Shown here: positions 41,379 to 50,285 of the stretch, one piece after another
Position numbering within the stretch: the stretch's first letter is position 1
Layout of the letters: the number at the start of each line of letters is the position of its first letter
NCBI GenBank assembly: GCA_963784175.1
Contig: CAWAQJ010000012.1
Span: forward strand, 1-64,000
Length of the DNA: 64,000 nucleotides
Origin: JAIBJN01 sp963784175
GTDB taxonomy: Bacteria; Actinomycetota; Thermoleophilia; Gaiellales; Gaiellaceae
Direction: 5' to 3'
Program-made: the position numbers and the translations under genes
Notes under the pieces: model-generated
What the model was told of the DNA's origin: nothing
Database searches by the model: none
What the model saw: only the letters and a program-made list of their open reading frames with translations

Positions 41379-42885
41379 CGAGGTCCGCGGCGAGGAGACG
41401 TTTTCGGACCCCTTGCGTGATGACGAGGACGTCCCGCGCAAGCTCGGGATCGCGGCCCTCGCCTACGACACAGCCGTCTACGGCGGCACGCGCGTCGCGG
41501 TCAAGTCGCTCGCGTTCCTGCTCGTCCCGCTCTACGCGCACTTCCTCAGCCCGTCCGAGTTCGGCGTTCTCGAGCTCGTGCTGGCGACGATGGCGCTGAT
41601 CGACGTCCTCATCGCCCTCCCGGGCACGCTCGCGCGCTTCTTCTTCGACCAGGACGACCGGATGTGGCGACGAGAGGTCGTGACGACGTACTTCGCCATC
41701 GAAGCGGCCTACCCCGCGGTCCTGATCGCGGGCCTGATGCTGCTCTCGGGCCCGCTCGCCGACGGGGTCGCGGGCAAGACGACCTACGCGACGCTCTTCA
41801 TCATCGCCCTGGCCGACCTCTACCTGACGAACATCGTCGACCTGCCGATGGCGCTCTGCCGGCTGCGCCGGAAGCCGATCACCTTCGCCTTCTACGCGCT
41901 CTCGCGCGCCGTCACGATGGTCGTCTTCAGCGTCCTCTTCGTCGCGGTGTGGGAGTACGGCGTGAAGGGGATCCTGCTCGCGTCGCTGACGAGCGCCTGC
42001 GTCGTCTTCGTCCTCTCGGCGCGCGAGTGGGTGCGCGACCTGGTGCCGCGGATCCCCCGCGGCCTCGCGAGGGACATGCTCGAGTTCTCCTGGCCGACGA
42101 TCCTCAGCGGGATCGCGTTCTACGCCCTCAACTTCCTCGACCGCTTCTTCGTCGCCCACTACCACGGCACTGGGGACACGGGTCTCTACGGCGCGGCCTT
42201 CCGCTACAGCCAGGTCGTGGTCGTAGGCGTGTTCGCGTTCCGCATGGGCTGGTCGCAGTGGCACTTCTCCTGGCTCAACACCGAGCGGCACCCGCAGATG
42301 GTGTCCCGGGGCGCGAACTACTTCTTCTTCGCGATCGGCTTTCTCGTCGCGCTCGTCTCGCTCTGGATCCTCCCGGTCTTCCATCTGCTCATGCCCGAGC
42401 GCTTCTGGGAAGCCACCTACGCGGTGCCGCCGCTCGCCCTCGCGGCAGCAGGCACGGGCGCGTTCACCGTCTTCGCAGTCGGCGTGAACGTGACGAAGCG
42501 CATGCGCCTGCTGCTGCCGCTCTCCGGCGCCGCAGCGCTGCTGGCGATCGGGCTCTACTTCCTGCTCATCCCGCCGTACTCGTTCCTCGGAGCTGCCTGG
42601 GCGACGGCGGTCTCGTTCGCCGCGATGGCGGTCGGGATGCTCGTCATCTGCCAGCGGATCTACCCGGTGCCCTGGGAGTGGCGCCGCATCGCCCTCGCGG
42701 TCGGGCTCACGGTCGCCCTCTGCTTTGCTGCGCTCGCACTCGACGCCTGGGTCCCGTTCCACGTCTCGCTGGCCGTCCGCGCCGTCCTCACGCTCGCCTA
42801 CCCGCTCGTCCTCGTCGCGCTCGGCTTCTTCCCCCGCAGCGACCTCGAGGCCATGCGCGACCGCGTGCGCCTGCGCCGTCCCTAG
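41374..42885 (+). CDS. Wzx-type polysaccharide flippase
   Basis: A 503-residue membrane protein with about 14 helices of the MOP/polysaccharide-transport family. The N-terminal helix region is TAVYGGTRVAVKSLAFLLVP followed by LYAHFLSPSEFGVLELVLA, typical of RfbX/Wzx proteins; DRFFVAHYHGTGDTGLYGAA is the second-half repeat of that motif. It moves lipid-linked repeat units across the inner membrane, which the Wzy- and Wzz-like proteins then use. The GTG at 41374 sits inside a hairpin; a TTG at 41413 is an alternative start that keeps all helices. Confidence 0.9.
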   Translation: MSEVRGEETFSDPLRDDEDVPRKLGIAALAYDTAVYGGTRVAVKSLAFLLVPLYAHFLSPSEFGVLELVLATMALIDVLIALPGTLARFFFDQDDRMWRREVVTTYFAIEAAYPAVLIAGLMLLSGPLADGVAGKTTYATLFIIALADLYLTNIVDLPMALCRLRRKPITFAFYALSRAVTMVVFSVLFVAVWEYGVKGILLASLTSACVVFVLSAREWVRDLVPRIPRGLARDMLEFSWPTILSGIAFYALNFLDRFFVAHYHGTGDTGLYGAAFRYSQVVVVGVFAFRMGWSQWHFSWLNTERHPQMVSRGANYFFFAIGFLVALVSLWILPVFHLLMPERFWEATYAVPPLALAAAGTGAFTVFAVGVNVTKRMRLLLPLSGAAALLAIGLYFLLIPPYSFLGAAWATAVSFAAMAVGMLVICQRIYPVPWEWRRIALAVGLTVALCFAALALDAWVPFHVSLAVRAVLTLAYPLVLVALGFFPRSDLEAMRDRVRLRRP

Positions 42886-42900
42886 ATCGTCCCCGCCAGC

Positions 42901-42927
42901 CACGTCCGGGGTCAGACCCTGGACGTG
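42901..42927. repeat. REP-like palindrome, copy 1
   Basis: CACGTCCGGGGTC and its near-complement GACCCTGGACGTG flank a central A; one arm mismatch. It shares the core GTCCGGGGTCAGACCC with copy 2. Confidence 0.75.
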
Positions 42928-43030
42928 TCCACTCCGGGCAGGTCAAGAGGGCACGAACCGGCTCCAGGAGCCGAACGGCCGCAGCGACGCAGCGAGGCCG
43001 GGGCCCGCAGGCGCCGTCCCACGCGGCCGT

Positions 43031-43051
43031 GTCCGGGGTCAGACCCCGGAC
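43031..43051. repeat. REP-like palindrome, copy 2
   Basis: GTCCGGGGTC and GACCCCGGAC are perfect 10-base arms around a central A. It lies in the same convergent intergenic gap as copy 1, 107 bases away. The core GGGGTCAGACCCC is of the kind found in dispersed REP elements. Confidence 0.8.
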
Positions 43052-43070
43052 GGGTCCGGAGCGGACAGTG

Positions 43071-43823
43071 CTACTCGGACTTGGTGAAGACGAGCATCTT
43101 CTGATTGCGGGGGTTCTGCCAGTCGCCCACGTACTCGGGGCGGAGCTTGGTGCCCTCGCAGATCCACTCGAACGTCGCGAAGTCGTAGTGGAAGAAGTCC
43201 TCGTCGAAGTGTGTCCAGAGGCCCGGCTTCTGCTCGACCGGGTCGAGGTTCCGCTTGCCCTTGGCGTTCTCGTAGATGGTCGCGTAGAACTGGCCGCCCG
43301 GCGCGAGCGCTTCCTCCATCCGCATGAGGCAGCGGATGATGTGGTTCAGCGGCAGGTGCGTGAAGACCGACTGGGCGAGCGCGAAGTCGAACTGGCGGTC
43401 GAGCTTGCGGAAGTCGAAGTCCGCCATCACGGTCAGCACGGGCCGCTTGTCGACGAGGCCATGGCGCGGCAGCTCGACGTCCCGCCCGGCCGCGAGCAGC
43501 TCGGCGTGGAGGTCGATCCCGTAGTAGTGGCCGGCCTCGAGGTAGCGGATGAAATGGACGCCTGCGCGCAGCGGCCCGCAGCCCACGTCGAGGAGGTAGT
43601 GCTCCGGCTTCAGCCCCCTCTCGACGAGGAAGTCGAACTGCAGCTGCCCCAGCTCGGCCCACGGCAGTCCGATCGCCTTGCGGTGCCAGTCGGGGTCGAC
43701 GTAGCGCCAGTAGCGCCGTGGCAGAGCACGCTTGAGTGGGCGCTTGACGGAGACGGGAACATGCGGCGTGACCGACCCGAAGACCCGCTGAGAGACGCGC
43801 TTGACCTGGGGCACGGGCGGCAT
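43071..43823 (-). CDS. class I SAM-dependent methyltransferase
   Basis: A 250-residue methyltransferase. Motif I is YLLDVGCGPLRAGVHFIRYL, the acidic site is YYGIDLHAELL, and FDFALAQSVFTHLPLNHI is the post-motif helix. The basic N-terminus (VKRPLKRALPRRYWRYVDP) may touch the membrane. The C-terminal FDEDFFHYDFATFEWI is common in methyltransferases of capsule clusters. Divergent from the ATP-grasp gene with 22 bases between starts. Confidence 0.88.
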   Translation of the reverse strand: MPPVPQVKRVSQRVFGSVTPHVPVSVKRPLKRALPRRYWRYVDPDWHRKAIGLPWAELGQLQFDFLVERGLKPEHYLLDVGCGPLRAGVHFIRYLEAGHYYGIDLHAELLAAGRDVELPRHGLVDKRPVLTVMADFDFRKLDRQFDFALAQSVFTHLPLNHIIRCLMRMEEALAPGGQFYATIYENAKGKRNLDPVEQKPGLWTHFDEDFFHYDFATFEWICEGTKLRPEYVGDWQNPRNQKMLVFTKSE

Positions 43824-43832
43824 CGTAGCCAG

Positions 43833-43838
43833 TAATCT
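43833..43838 (+). promoter_or_regulatory. -10 box, leaderless start of the third ATP-grasp gene
   Basis: TAATCT ends 7 bases before the GTG at 43846. Confidence 0.5.
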
Positions 43839-43845
43839 CCGGCGG

Positions 43846-44880
43846 GTGCCGCCTCTGACGCTGCTCGTGACGGCCTCGGGCGCGCCGGGTGCGCGGGCCC
43901 TCCTCAGGGCCCTCAAGGAGAACGGCGAGCGCGAGGTTCGCGTCGTCGGCTGCGACATGAACCCGCGCTCGATAGGCCGCTTCGTCGCCGACGCGTTCCA
44001 TGTCGTCCCGGCCGGCCACACGCCGGAGTTCGCCCCTGCCGTGCTGGACATCTGCAAGCGCGAGGGCGTCGACGTGCTCCTCCCGGAGTCGTCGAACGAC
44101 ATCCTCGAGCTGGCCCGGAACAAGGCGTCCTTCGAGGCCGAGGGGATCAGGGTCATGGTCAGCCGCCCCGAGGCGATCGAGCGCGCGGAGAACAAGGGGT
44201 CGTTCTTCGAGCTCCTGGACGAGGTCGGCGTGCGGGCGCCCGAATGGCGCCGCATCCACGGCGGTCGCGAGCTCGAGGCGGCTGCCCGCGAGCTCGGCTA
44301 CCCGGACCGGCCGGTCTGCTTCAAGCCGCCGGTCGAGAAGGGCGGTCGCGGGTTCCGCATCCTCGATCCGACGATCGACCGCGCCCACGAGCTCCTGCAC
44401 GGCAGGCCCGGGAGCGTCGCCATGCGCCTGGAGGAGGCGGTCGAGATCCTCCCGGCCGAGGGCGGCGAGGAGCTGCTCGTCATGGAGCTCGCCGAAGGGA
44501 CGGAGACCGCCGTCGACGGCTTCGCCCGCGACGGCAAGGTGCTGCTCGCCCACCCCAAGGTCAAAGACGCGTTCAGGGCCAGCCTGGCCATGTACTTCGA
44601 GACCCTCGACTCGCCGTACCTCGACGAGGTGGCGGAGAAGATCGTCGGCGGCCTCGGGCTCGACCACTTCTTCAGCGTCAACGTCGTCGGCGAGGTCCCG
44701 ATCGAGATCAACCCGCGCATCTCCACCTGGGTCTATCAGGAAGACGTGAACATGCCCTGGCTGGGCGTCAGGAACGCCCTCGGCGAGCTCTCCGACGAGG
44801 AACTCGCCGAGTATCGAGCCCGCATTCGGCCAAGCCGCCGCGCGCTTCGCTTCTTCGACCAGGTCGAGTGGGACGAGTAG
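43846..44880 (+). CDS. ATP-grasp protein, carbamoyl-phosphate-synthase-like
   Basis: A 344-residue ATP-grasp enzyme. The pre-grasp domain is TLLVTASGAPGARALLRALK and VRVVGCDMNPRSIGRFVADA; the ATP core has RPVCFKPPVEKGGRGFRILD, LLVMELAEGTETAVDGFARD and the metal site VPIEINPRISTWVYQED (Glu and Asn). Such stand-alone proteins ligate a carboxylate to an amine, often in glycan or peptide pathways. It is the third ATP-grasp gene within 22 kb. Substrate unknown. Confidence 0.87.
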   Translation: MPPLTLLVTASGAPGARALLRALKENGEREVRVVGCDMNPRSIGRFVADAFHVVPAGHTPEFAPAVLDICKREGVDVLLPESSNDILELARNKASFEAEGIRVMVSRPEAIERAENKGSFFELLDEVGVRAPEWRRIHGGRELEAAARELGYPDRPVCFKPPVEKGGRGFRILDPTIDRAHELLHGRPGSVAMRLEEAVEILPAEGGEELLVMELAEGTETAVDGFARDGKVLLAHPKVKDAFRASLAMYFETLDSPYLDEVAEKIVGGLGLDHFFSVNVVGEVPIEINPRISTWVYQEDVNMPWLGVRNALGELSDEELAEYRARIRPSRRALRFFDQVEWDE

Positions 44881-44886
44881 CGCCGT

Positions 44887-45525
44887 CTAGGCGGCGTTGA
44901 GCCAGGCCAGAACCGCGAGCACACGGCGGTGGTCGTCCTGGCTCGGCGGGAGGCGGAGCTTTCCGAAGATGCTCGCCACGTGCTTCTCGATCGCGCGGTC
45001 GGTGACGACGAGTGCCCGCGCGATGGCCGCGTTCGTACGCCCTTCGGCCATGAGCTCGAGCACCTGGCGCTCGCGCGGCGTCAGCTCGTCGATCGCACGG
45101 TGGCGGACGAGCAGCTGGCGGACAACCTCCGGGTCGAGCGCCGTCCCTCCCGCCGCGACGCGCCGGAGCGCGTCCACGAACTCGGCACCGTCCGCGACAC
45201 GGTCCTTGAGCAGGTAGCCGAGCCCTTCGCTCCGCTGGGCAAGCAGCTCGCGCGCGTAGCGCTCCTCGACGGCCTGCGAGAGCAGCAGCACCTTCGCCTC
45301 GGGGTCGCGCGAGCGCAGCTCGGCCGCGGCGTGGACGCCCTCGTCGGTGTACGTAGGCGGCAGGCGGACATCGACGACGAAGACGTCGGGCTTGTGCTCC
45401 TCGGCGGCGCTCAACAGCTCCTCGGCCGTCGGCACGGCGGCCGCCACCTCGACGTCGAAGTCGGTCAGGAGCCGCGTGAGCGCGTCGCGCAGGAGGCCCG
45501 AGTCCTCGACGATGACTACCCGCAC
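44887..45525 (-). CDS. NarL/LuxR-type response regulator
   Basis: A 212-residue two-domain regulator. Receiver domain residues 1-120 with acidic pair Glu7/Asp8, phosphoacceptor Asp52 (VFVVDVRLPP) and the Lys of YLLKDRV. The DNA-binding LuxR helix-turn-helix is at about 147-205: LTPRERQVLELMAEGRTNAA, IARALVVTDRAIEKHVASIF. It is the partner of the kinase upstream, whose gene it overlaps by 10 bases. Start is GTG. Targets are unknown; the neighbouring cell-envelope genes are candidates. Confidence 0.95.
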   Translation of the reverse strand: MRVVIVEDSGLLRDALTRLLTDFDVEVAAAVPTAEELLSAAEEHKPDVFVVDVRLPPTYTDEGVHAAAELRSRDPEAKVLLLSQAVEERYARELLAQRSEGLGYLLKDRVADGAEFVDALRRVAAGGTALDPEVVRQLLVRHRAIDELTPRERQVLELMAEGRTNAAIARALVVTDRAIEKHVASIFGKLRLPPSQDDHRRVLAVLAWLNAA

Positions 45526-46778
45526 GGGATCACCGCCGTGATCGAGGTCGGCCCGCCGGGCGGGCTTTCGACGACGAGCGTCCCACCGAGGGCGCCGACG
45601 CGCTCCTCGAGACCGGTGAGCCCCGAGCCGCCGTTCGGCGAGGCGCCGCCCTTGCCGTCGTCGCGCACCTCGACAACCAGGATGCCGCCGGCGCGCACGA
45701 CAGAGACGGCCGCCCGCTCGGCTCCGCTGTGGCGCGCGACGTTGGCGAGCGCCTCGGAGACGACGAAGTAGGCGGCAGCCTCGACGGCCTCCGGCGGCCT
45801 CTCCCCGATCTCGGTCGCGAGCGAGACCGGCACGGGAGACCGGGCCGCAAGCGACGAGAGCGCCGCGTCGAGCCCGCGGTCGGTGAGGACGGCGGGGTGG
45901 ATGCCGCGCGCGAGGTCGCGGATCTCCACGAGCGCCTGCTTGGCGTCCTCGTGCGCGACGCGGACGAGCTCTGCGGCTTCGTCGGTCGACCCGCCCTCCT
46001 CGAGGCGCCTGCGGGCTCGGCCGAGGTCGACGGCCAAGGAGACCAGCCGCGCCTGCGCGCCGTCGTGGAGGTCGCGCTCGATCTGCCGCCGGTCGCCCGA
46101 GGCGGACGAGACGGCGAGATCGCGCTGCTCGGCGAGCCGCTCCGACGCCTTCTCGAGCTCGCGGCGGGTCGGGCCGAGGAGGCTGCGCATGACCGCCTTG
46201 TGGACCGAGACAACGCCTCGGATGATCCACGGCGTCAGCAGGAGGAGCAGGAGGCCGCCGCCGATCGTGAGGACCCACTCGAATGGGTTGTCGAACTTGT
46301 TGCCCGGCCAGAGGAAGTCCCCGCGATCGTCGGACGGGATGGCGAAGTACCAGATCGGGGCGGTGAGGAGGGTGACCGCGACCGACCAGCCGATCACGGC
46401 GACGAGGAAGAGCACGAGCCCGAAGGGGAAGAGCAGCATCAGGTAGAGGATTTCGCGCCAGGCACCGAGGTCGATCAGGGGCTTCAGCCAGTCGCGCCAC
46501 TTGGACCAGTCGTAGGTCCGCTGCGGCCGATCAGGGATGGGCTGCGCGAGGAAGAAGCGGGAATGGAACCGTTCCACTCGCGCGCCGACCCCGGCGAGCA
46601 TGAGGGTCCCCACGAGCAGCGGGATCCCGAGGAGGAAGAACGTGCTCACGCTGACCACGAGCAGGGTCAGGAGCACGGAGAACCAGATGACGCCCGCCGG
46701 GAGGCTGATCAGGGAGTACGCGGTCTCCTTCCACGTCCTGAGGCGGAAAGGCTCGGTGAAGAATGGTGGAGCGGTCAC
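45516..46778 (-). CDS. sensor histidine kinase (HisKA_3 type) with membrane sensor domain
   Basis: A 420-residue kinase. Residues 20-200 hold four hydrophobic helices in two pairs, with a putative sensor loop between (ARVERFHSRFFLAQPIPDR), as in DUF1707/PspC-less LiaS-like and other intramembrane kinases. The phosphorylated His is His238 (RQIERDLHDGAQARL). The ATPase part has the N box EALANVARHSGAE and G1 VRDDGKGGASPNGGSGLTGL. It passes phosphate to the regulator at 44887. Start is GTG, 7 bases after a TACAGT box. Confidence 0.93.
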   Translation of the reverse strand: MTAPPFFTEPFRLRTWKETAYSLISLPAGVIWFSVLLTLLVVSVSTFFLLGIPLLVGTLMLAGVGARVERFHSRFFLAQPIPDRPQRTYDWSKWRDWLKPLIDLGAWREILYLMLLFPFGLVLFLVAVIGWSVAVTLLTAPIWYFAIPSDDRGDFLWPGNKFDNPFEWVLTIGGGLLLLLLTPWIIRGVVSVHKAVMRSLLGPTRRELEKASERLAEQRDLAVSSASGDRRQIERDLHDGAQARLVSLAVDLGRARRRLEEGGSTDEAAELVRVAHEDAKQALVEIRDLARGIHPAVLTDRGLDAALSSLAARSPVPVSLATEIGERPPEAVEAAAYFVVSEALANVARHSGAERAAVSVVRAGGILVVEVRDDGKGGASPNGGSGLTGLEERVGALGGTLVVESPPGGPTSITAVIPCG

Positions 46779-46785
46779 TCAGGCC

Positions 46786-46791
46786 ACTGTA
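46786..46791 (-). promoter_or_regulatory. -10 box, leaderless start of the two-component operon
   Basis: On the minus strand TACAGT ends 7 bases before the GTG at 46778. Confidence 0.53.
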
Positions 46792-46868
46792 CGCACGCGC
46801 AAGCACACGCACCATGGCGCTGCCCGGTGTCCTCCTCCTCGTGAGAGCACTACCCCGCAGGGGTAGCG

Positions 46869-48056
46869 CTAGAGCCGGCGCGCGCCCACGTAGCGGGCGC
46901 CGTACCAGGTGCCGCTCAGGCTGGAGATCTTCACGTTGCCGCCCGAGCTCGACGCGTGAATGAACCTGTTGCCCCGGAGGTAGATCCCGACGTGCCCGAG
47001 GCCGTTGAAGAAGACGAGGTCGCCGGGTCGGAGGTTGCGTCGCGAGACCGCCCGTCCGTAGCGGTACTGCATGGCCGCGTTGTGCGGGAGCCCAACGCCG
47101 ACCTTGCGATACATGTACATGGTGAAGCCGGAGCAGTCGAAGCCGCTCGAGGGCGACGACCCGGCCCAGCGGTAGCGAATGCCGAGGTAGCGCTTCGACA
47201 TGCTCGCCACGCGAGCGCCGCGGGTCGAGACGGTCGTAGCCGGCCGGCGGCTGCCGGTGCTGCTGCGAGTAGGGGCGCCGCGCGTGATACCCAGCGCGCG
47301 GAGCGTCTGCGGGCCGACGACGCCGTCGACGATCAGGCCCTTCCGCTGCTGGAACGCACGCACGGCCCGACGCGTGACAGGCCCATACGCACCATCCGCA
47401 GGCACGCCGAGCTTGCGCTGGACGGGCACGACCCACCAGGCGTGGATGAAGCGCTGCTTGGCCTTCGGCGCCGACCGCTTGGCCTTCGGCGCCGGCTTCG
47501 CAGCGAAGATCGCCCTGCGCGTCCGCGGGCCGACCACGCCGTCGGCGAGCAGGCCGTGGCGCTTCTGGAACGCGCGCACCGCGCGCTTGGTCTTCGGCCC
47601 GTAGACCCCGTCGGCGCGGATGCCGAGCGCGCGCTGGACGCGCGCGACGGCCGGGCCGCGGCTGCCGACCTTGAGCAACTCGACGTGCACACGTGTCGAC
47701 GCGCCCGAGGACTTGGCCCGCGTTGCGCCTCCGCTCGGGTTCGGCAGGGCTGCGGCGCATGCAGCGAGGACGAGCGTCGCGCCCGCGACGCGGGCCTGCG
47801 GCAGGAAGCCGGGCTGGGCGGCAATGCGCTTCCCGTTCGCGATTGACGCGGAGTAGTCCCAGAGCTCCGGGTCGGAGAGGTCGCGGGCGTCGAGCTGCAC
47901 TCGCACCGGACCGTCCAGGTCGGCGAGCGCCGTGGAGGCGAGGCTGCGCGGCGTGTGGCGGCCCGCGCGGCGCTCCTGGGACCGCGCGCGCGACCGCTCC
48001 CACAACTCGCGCTCCCCGAGATCGCGCTTCACGTCCTCGAGCGGATTCAGGCTCAT
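46869..48056 (-). CDS. NlpC/P60 peptidoglycan hydrolase with two peptidoglycan-binding domains
   Basis: A 395-residue cell-wall enzyme. Residues 1-75 are charged and cytoplasmic-looking, followed by one helix (VAGATLVLAACAAAL). Two peptidoglycan-binding type 1 repeats follow: VARVQRALGIRADGVYGPKT with RAVRAFQKRHGLLADG, and VPVQRKLGVPADGAYGPVT with RAVRAFQQRKGLIVDG. The NlpC/P60 catalytic domain ends the chain: Cys308 in GFDCSGFTMYMY, His in GLGHVGIYL and a polar residue near NRFIHASSS. It would cut stem-peptide cross-links. ATG at 48056 is chosen; a GTG at 48065 is possible. Confidence 0.9.
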   Translation of the reverse strand: MSLNPLEDVKRDLGERELWERSRARSQERRAGRHTPRSLASTALADLDGPVRVQLDARDLSDPELWDYSASIANGKRIAAQPGFLPQARVAGATLVLAACAAALPNPSGGATRAKSSGASTRVHVELLKVGSRGPAVARVQRALGIRADGVYGPKTKRAVRAFQKRHGLLADGVVGPRTRRAIFAAKPAPKAKRSAPKAKQRFIHAWWVVPVQRKLGVPADGAYGPVTRRAVRAFQQRKGLIVDGVVGPQTLRALGITRGAPTRSSTGSRRPATTVSTRGARVASMSKRYLGIRYRWAGSSPSSGFDCSGFTMYMYRKVGVGLPHNAAMQYRYGRAVSRRNLRPGDLVFFNGLGHVGIYLRGNRFIHASSSGGNVKISSLSGTWYGARYVGARRL

Positions 48057-48109
48057 CACGCTCACGAAGCGCGGGACGCTAACAGACCCCTGCGGACCAC
48101 GCAGGGAGG

Positions 48110-48745
48110 TCAGGTAACGATTCGGTAAACCTCGAAGACCTCGGCGTACTCTCGGTTCACGTTGATCCCGTGAGTCCGAGCGAGGCTCCAGACGTACTCG
48201 GGATTGGCGTAGTTGCGGTGCTGCTGCGAGGCATAGCGGGCAAGCGCCGCGACCTTGCGCTCGACGTGGCGCTCCTCCAGTCCCACGTAGGCCTGGTGGT
48301 CGAAGTTGAAGTTGTTCCAGGGGATCTCGTACCCCAGCACGGTCGTCCGCTTGAAGGCCCGCAGGCCTTCGGCCGCGATCACCTGGTGGTCCTGATGGAT
48401 GTCGCGGAGGCTCGGCATGAAGACGGCGTCGGGCGCCCACTCCTCCCAGAGCGCGATCAGGAGCTCGAGGATCTCCTGGCGACGCTCGGGGAACGTGCGC
48501 ACCTCGAAGTCGTGCACGATGAGCCCGCTCTCGGGGATCCCGATCTCCGTCGTCGCCTCGCGCACCTCGCGGGCGAGCGTGTCGGGCGGGAAGCCCTCCG
48601 GGAGCGACTTCGTGGCGATGGAGAAGGCGACATAGCGCACCTCCGTCCCCGCCTCGACCAGACGCGCCATCGTCCCGCCGCAGCCGAACTCACCGTCGTC
48701 GGTGTGCGGGGCGAGGACGAGTGCGCGCTTCCAGCCTTCGATCAT
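48110..48745 (-). CDS. PIG-L-family zinc deacetylase
   Basis: A 211-residue enzyme of the LmbE/PIG-L family. The zinc motif is APHTDDGEFGCGG (His14, Asp16, Asp17) and the second His is in RDIHQDHQVIAAEG. Members remove acetyl from N-acetylglucosamine linked to inositol, malate or polyprenyl lipids. The nearby polysaccharide locus makes an amino-sugar substrate plausible, but mycothiol or bacillithiol synthesis cannot be excluded. ATG start; the gene stands alone on the minus strand. Confidence 0.92.
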   Translation of the reverse strand: MIEGWKRALVLAPHTDDGEFGCGGTMARLVEAGTEVRYVAFSIATKSLPEGFPPDTLAREVREATTEIGIPESGLIVHDFEVRTFPERRQEILELLIALWEEWAPDAVFMPSLRDIHQDHQVIAAEGLRAFKRTTVLGYEIPWNNFNFDHQAYVGLEERHVERKVAALARYASQQHRNYANPEYVWSLARTHGINVNREYAEVFEVYRIVT

Positions 48746-48772
48746 CGGGTCACCGACGCGTGAGCATACGGA

Positions 48773-49573
48773 TCACGCCCGCGCGCGGACGGCTTCGAGG
48801 ACGCTCGTGACCACGAACGCGGCCGCTGCGAGGAGGACGATCGCCCCTCCCGGAGGCCAATCGGCGTAGTACGCCACGGTCAGACCGGCGAAGACGGAGA
48901 CGAGCCCGATGCCCATGGCCAGCAGGACGGACGAGCTCATGCTCCACGCCACGCGGCCCGCTGCGATCACCGGGAGAACCATGAGCGCCGCGATGAGGAG
49001 GATCCCGACGATCCGCATGGAGAGGCCGATCGTGACGCCCGCGAGCCCCGCCACGAGGACGTTCAGCGCGGCGACCGGAACGCCGGCCACCCTCGCGCCC
49101 TCCTCGTCGATCACGACGGCGGCGAGCGCCCGGTAGAGGAGCCCGATGAGCGCGAGCCCGGCGACGCCGAGGACGACGACGAGCACCAGGTCGCCCCGCG
49201 TCACCGTGAGGATCGAGCCGAAGAGGAACGAGAACAGGTCGACGTCGAGCGCGCCGGCGGAGGAGGCGAGGACGACCCCGGCCGCGATCCCGGTGTAGAA
49301 CAGGAGCGCGAGCGCCTGGTCCCCGGCGGCGCGGTGCCGCGAGCGCAGCCACTCGATCCCGACGGCGCCGGCGACCGCCGCCAAGAGCGCGGTGAGGACG
49401 GGCGAGACGCCCAGCAGGTAGCCCGCTGCGACCCCGGCGAAGGCGGTGTGGCCGACGCCGTCGCCCACGAGGCTCATGTTCCGCTGGACGAGGAAGAAGC
49501 CCACGGCGGGCGCGAGGAGGCCGATGACGGCCCCCGTCGCGAACGCCAGGCGCATGAACTCACTCTCGAGCAT
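48773..49573 (-). CDS. znuB: zinc/manganese ABC transporter permease
   Basis: A 266-residue permease of the ABC-3 family (ZnuB/MntB). Eight or nine helices; conserved marks are RNMSLVGDGVGHTAFAGVA near the N-terminus, GARVAGVPVAALNVLVAGLA and SMRIVGILLIAALMVLPVIA. It forms the membrane channel with the ATPase (overlapping 14 bases) and the lipoprotein binding protein. The Fur-family box and zur-like gene upstream point to zinc. Third gene of the operon. Confidence 0.93.
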   Translation of the reverse strand: MLESEFMRLAFATGAVIGLLAPAVGFFLVQRNMSLVGDGVGHTAFAGVAAGYLLGVSPVLTALLAAVAGAVGIEWLRSRHRAAGDQALALLFYTGIAAGVVLASSAGALDVDLFSFLFGSILTVTRGDLVLVVVLGVAGLALIGLLYRALAAVVIDEEGARVAGVPVAALNVLVAGLAGVTIGLSMRIVGILLIAALMVLPVIAAGRVAWSMSSSVLLAMGIGLVSVFAGLTVAYYADWPPGGAIVLLAAAAFVVTSVLEAVRARA

Positions 49574-50285
49574 GGGCGTGCGACGGGTCGTGCCAGGCGG
49601 ACGGGAGCGCCTGCGGTGGGCCGTCGAAGACGATCCCGCCGCGGACGAGGACGAGCCGTTCGACGATGCCCTCGACGGCGCCGAACTCGTGCGAGACGTA
49701 GAGCGTCGTCACGCCGCGGTCGGCGTGCAGGCGGCCGAGGAGGCGGGCGAGCGCCTCCTGCGATTCCGCGTCGACCCCCGCGGTCGGCTCGTCGAGGACG
49801 AGGAGCGACGGCTCCCCGGCGAACGCCTTGGCGATGAAGGCGCGCTGCTGCTGGCCGCCCGAGAGGTCCGAGAGCCGGGCGTCGGCCAGGTCGCCCAGGC
49901 CAACGTCCGCAATGGCCTCGTCCACGATGGCGCGGTCGCGGCGCCGCAAGGGGCCGAAGAGGCCGCTCTGAGCAAGCCGGCCCGAGGAGACGACCTCGCG
50001 CACGGTGACCGGGCCCTGCGTGCCCACCTGCGCCCGCTGTGCGACATACCCCAGCGTCTCCCGGCGGGAGAAACGGTGGGCCGGCTCTCCGAACAGGCGC
50101 ACGTCGCCCGCCGTCGGGCGCGCGAGACCGAGGGCGAGCCGCACGAGCGTGGTCTTGCCGCCGCCGTTCGGCCCGGCCACCGCGACGAACTCGCCCTCCT
50201 CGACCGTGAGGTCGACGTCCGCGAGCACCGGCTGACCGGGGCGGTACGAGAAGCCGACCTGCGCGAGCTCGACCGCTACCGGCAT
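49560..50285 (-). CDS. znuC: zinc ABC transporter ATP-binding protein
   Basis: A 241-residue ATPase. Walker A GPNGGGKTT (residues 38-46), Q-loop in LGYVAQRA, signature LSGGQQQRAFIAKAF, Walker B LLVLDEPTAGVDAES and the switch His of LYVSHEFGAVEG. It powers the uptake of zinc with the permease downstream. It overlaps the binding-protein gene by 10 bases. The C-terminus is His-rich (HDPSHAHARE), which may bind zinc. Confidence 0.94.
   Translation of the reverse strand: MPVAVELAQVGFSYRPGQPVLADVDLTVEEGEFVAVAGPNGGGKTTLVRLALGLARPTAGDVRLFGEPAHRFSRRETLGYVAQRAQVGTQGPVTVREVVSSGRLAQSGLFGPLRRRDRAIVDEAIADVGLGDLADARLSDLSGGQQQRAFIAKAFAGEPSLLVLDEPTAGVDAESQEALARLLGRLHADRGVTTLYVSHEFGAVEGIVERLVLVRGGIVFDGPPQALPSAWHDPSHAHARE

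Noticed and set aside
41356..42903. A 515-codon open frame antisense to the flippase
   Set aside because: Highly charged, motif-free mirror of a membrane-protein gene.
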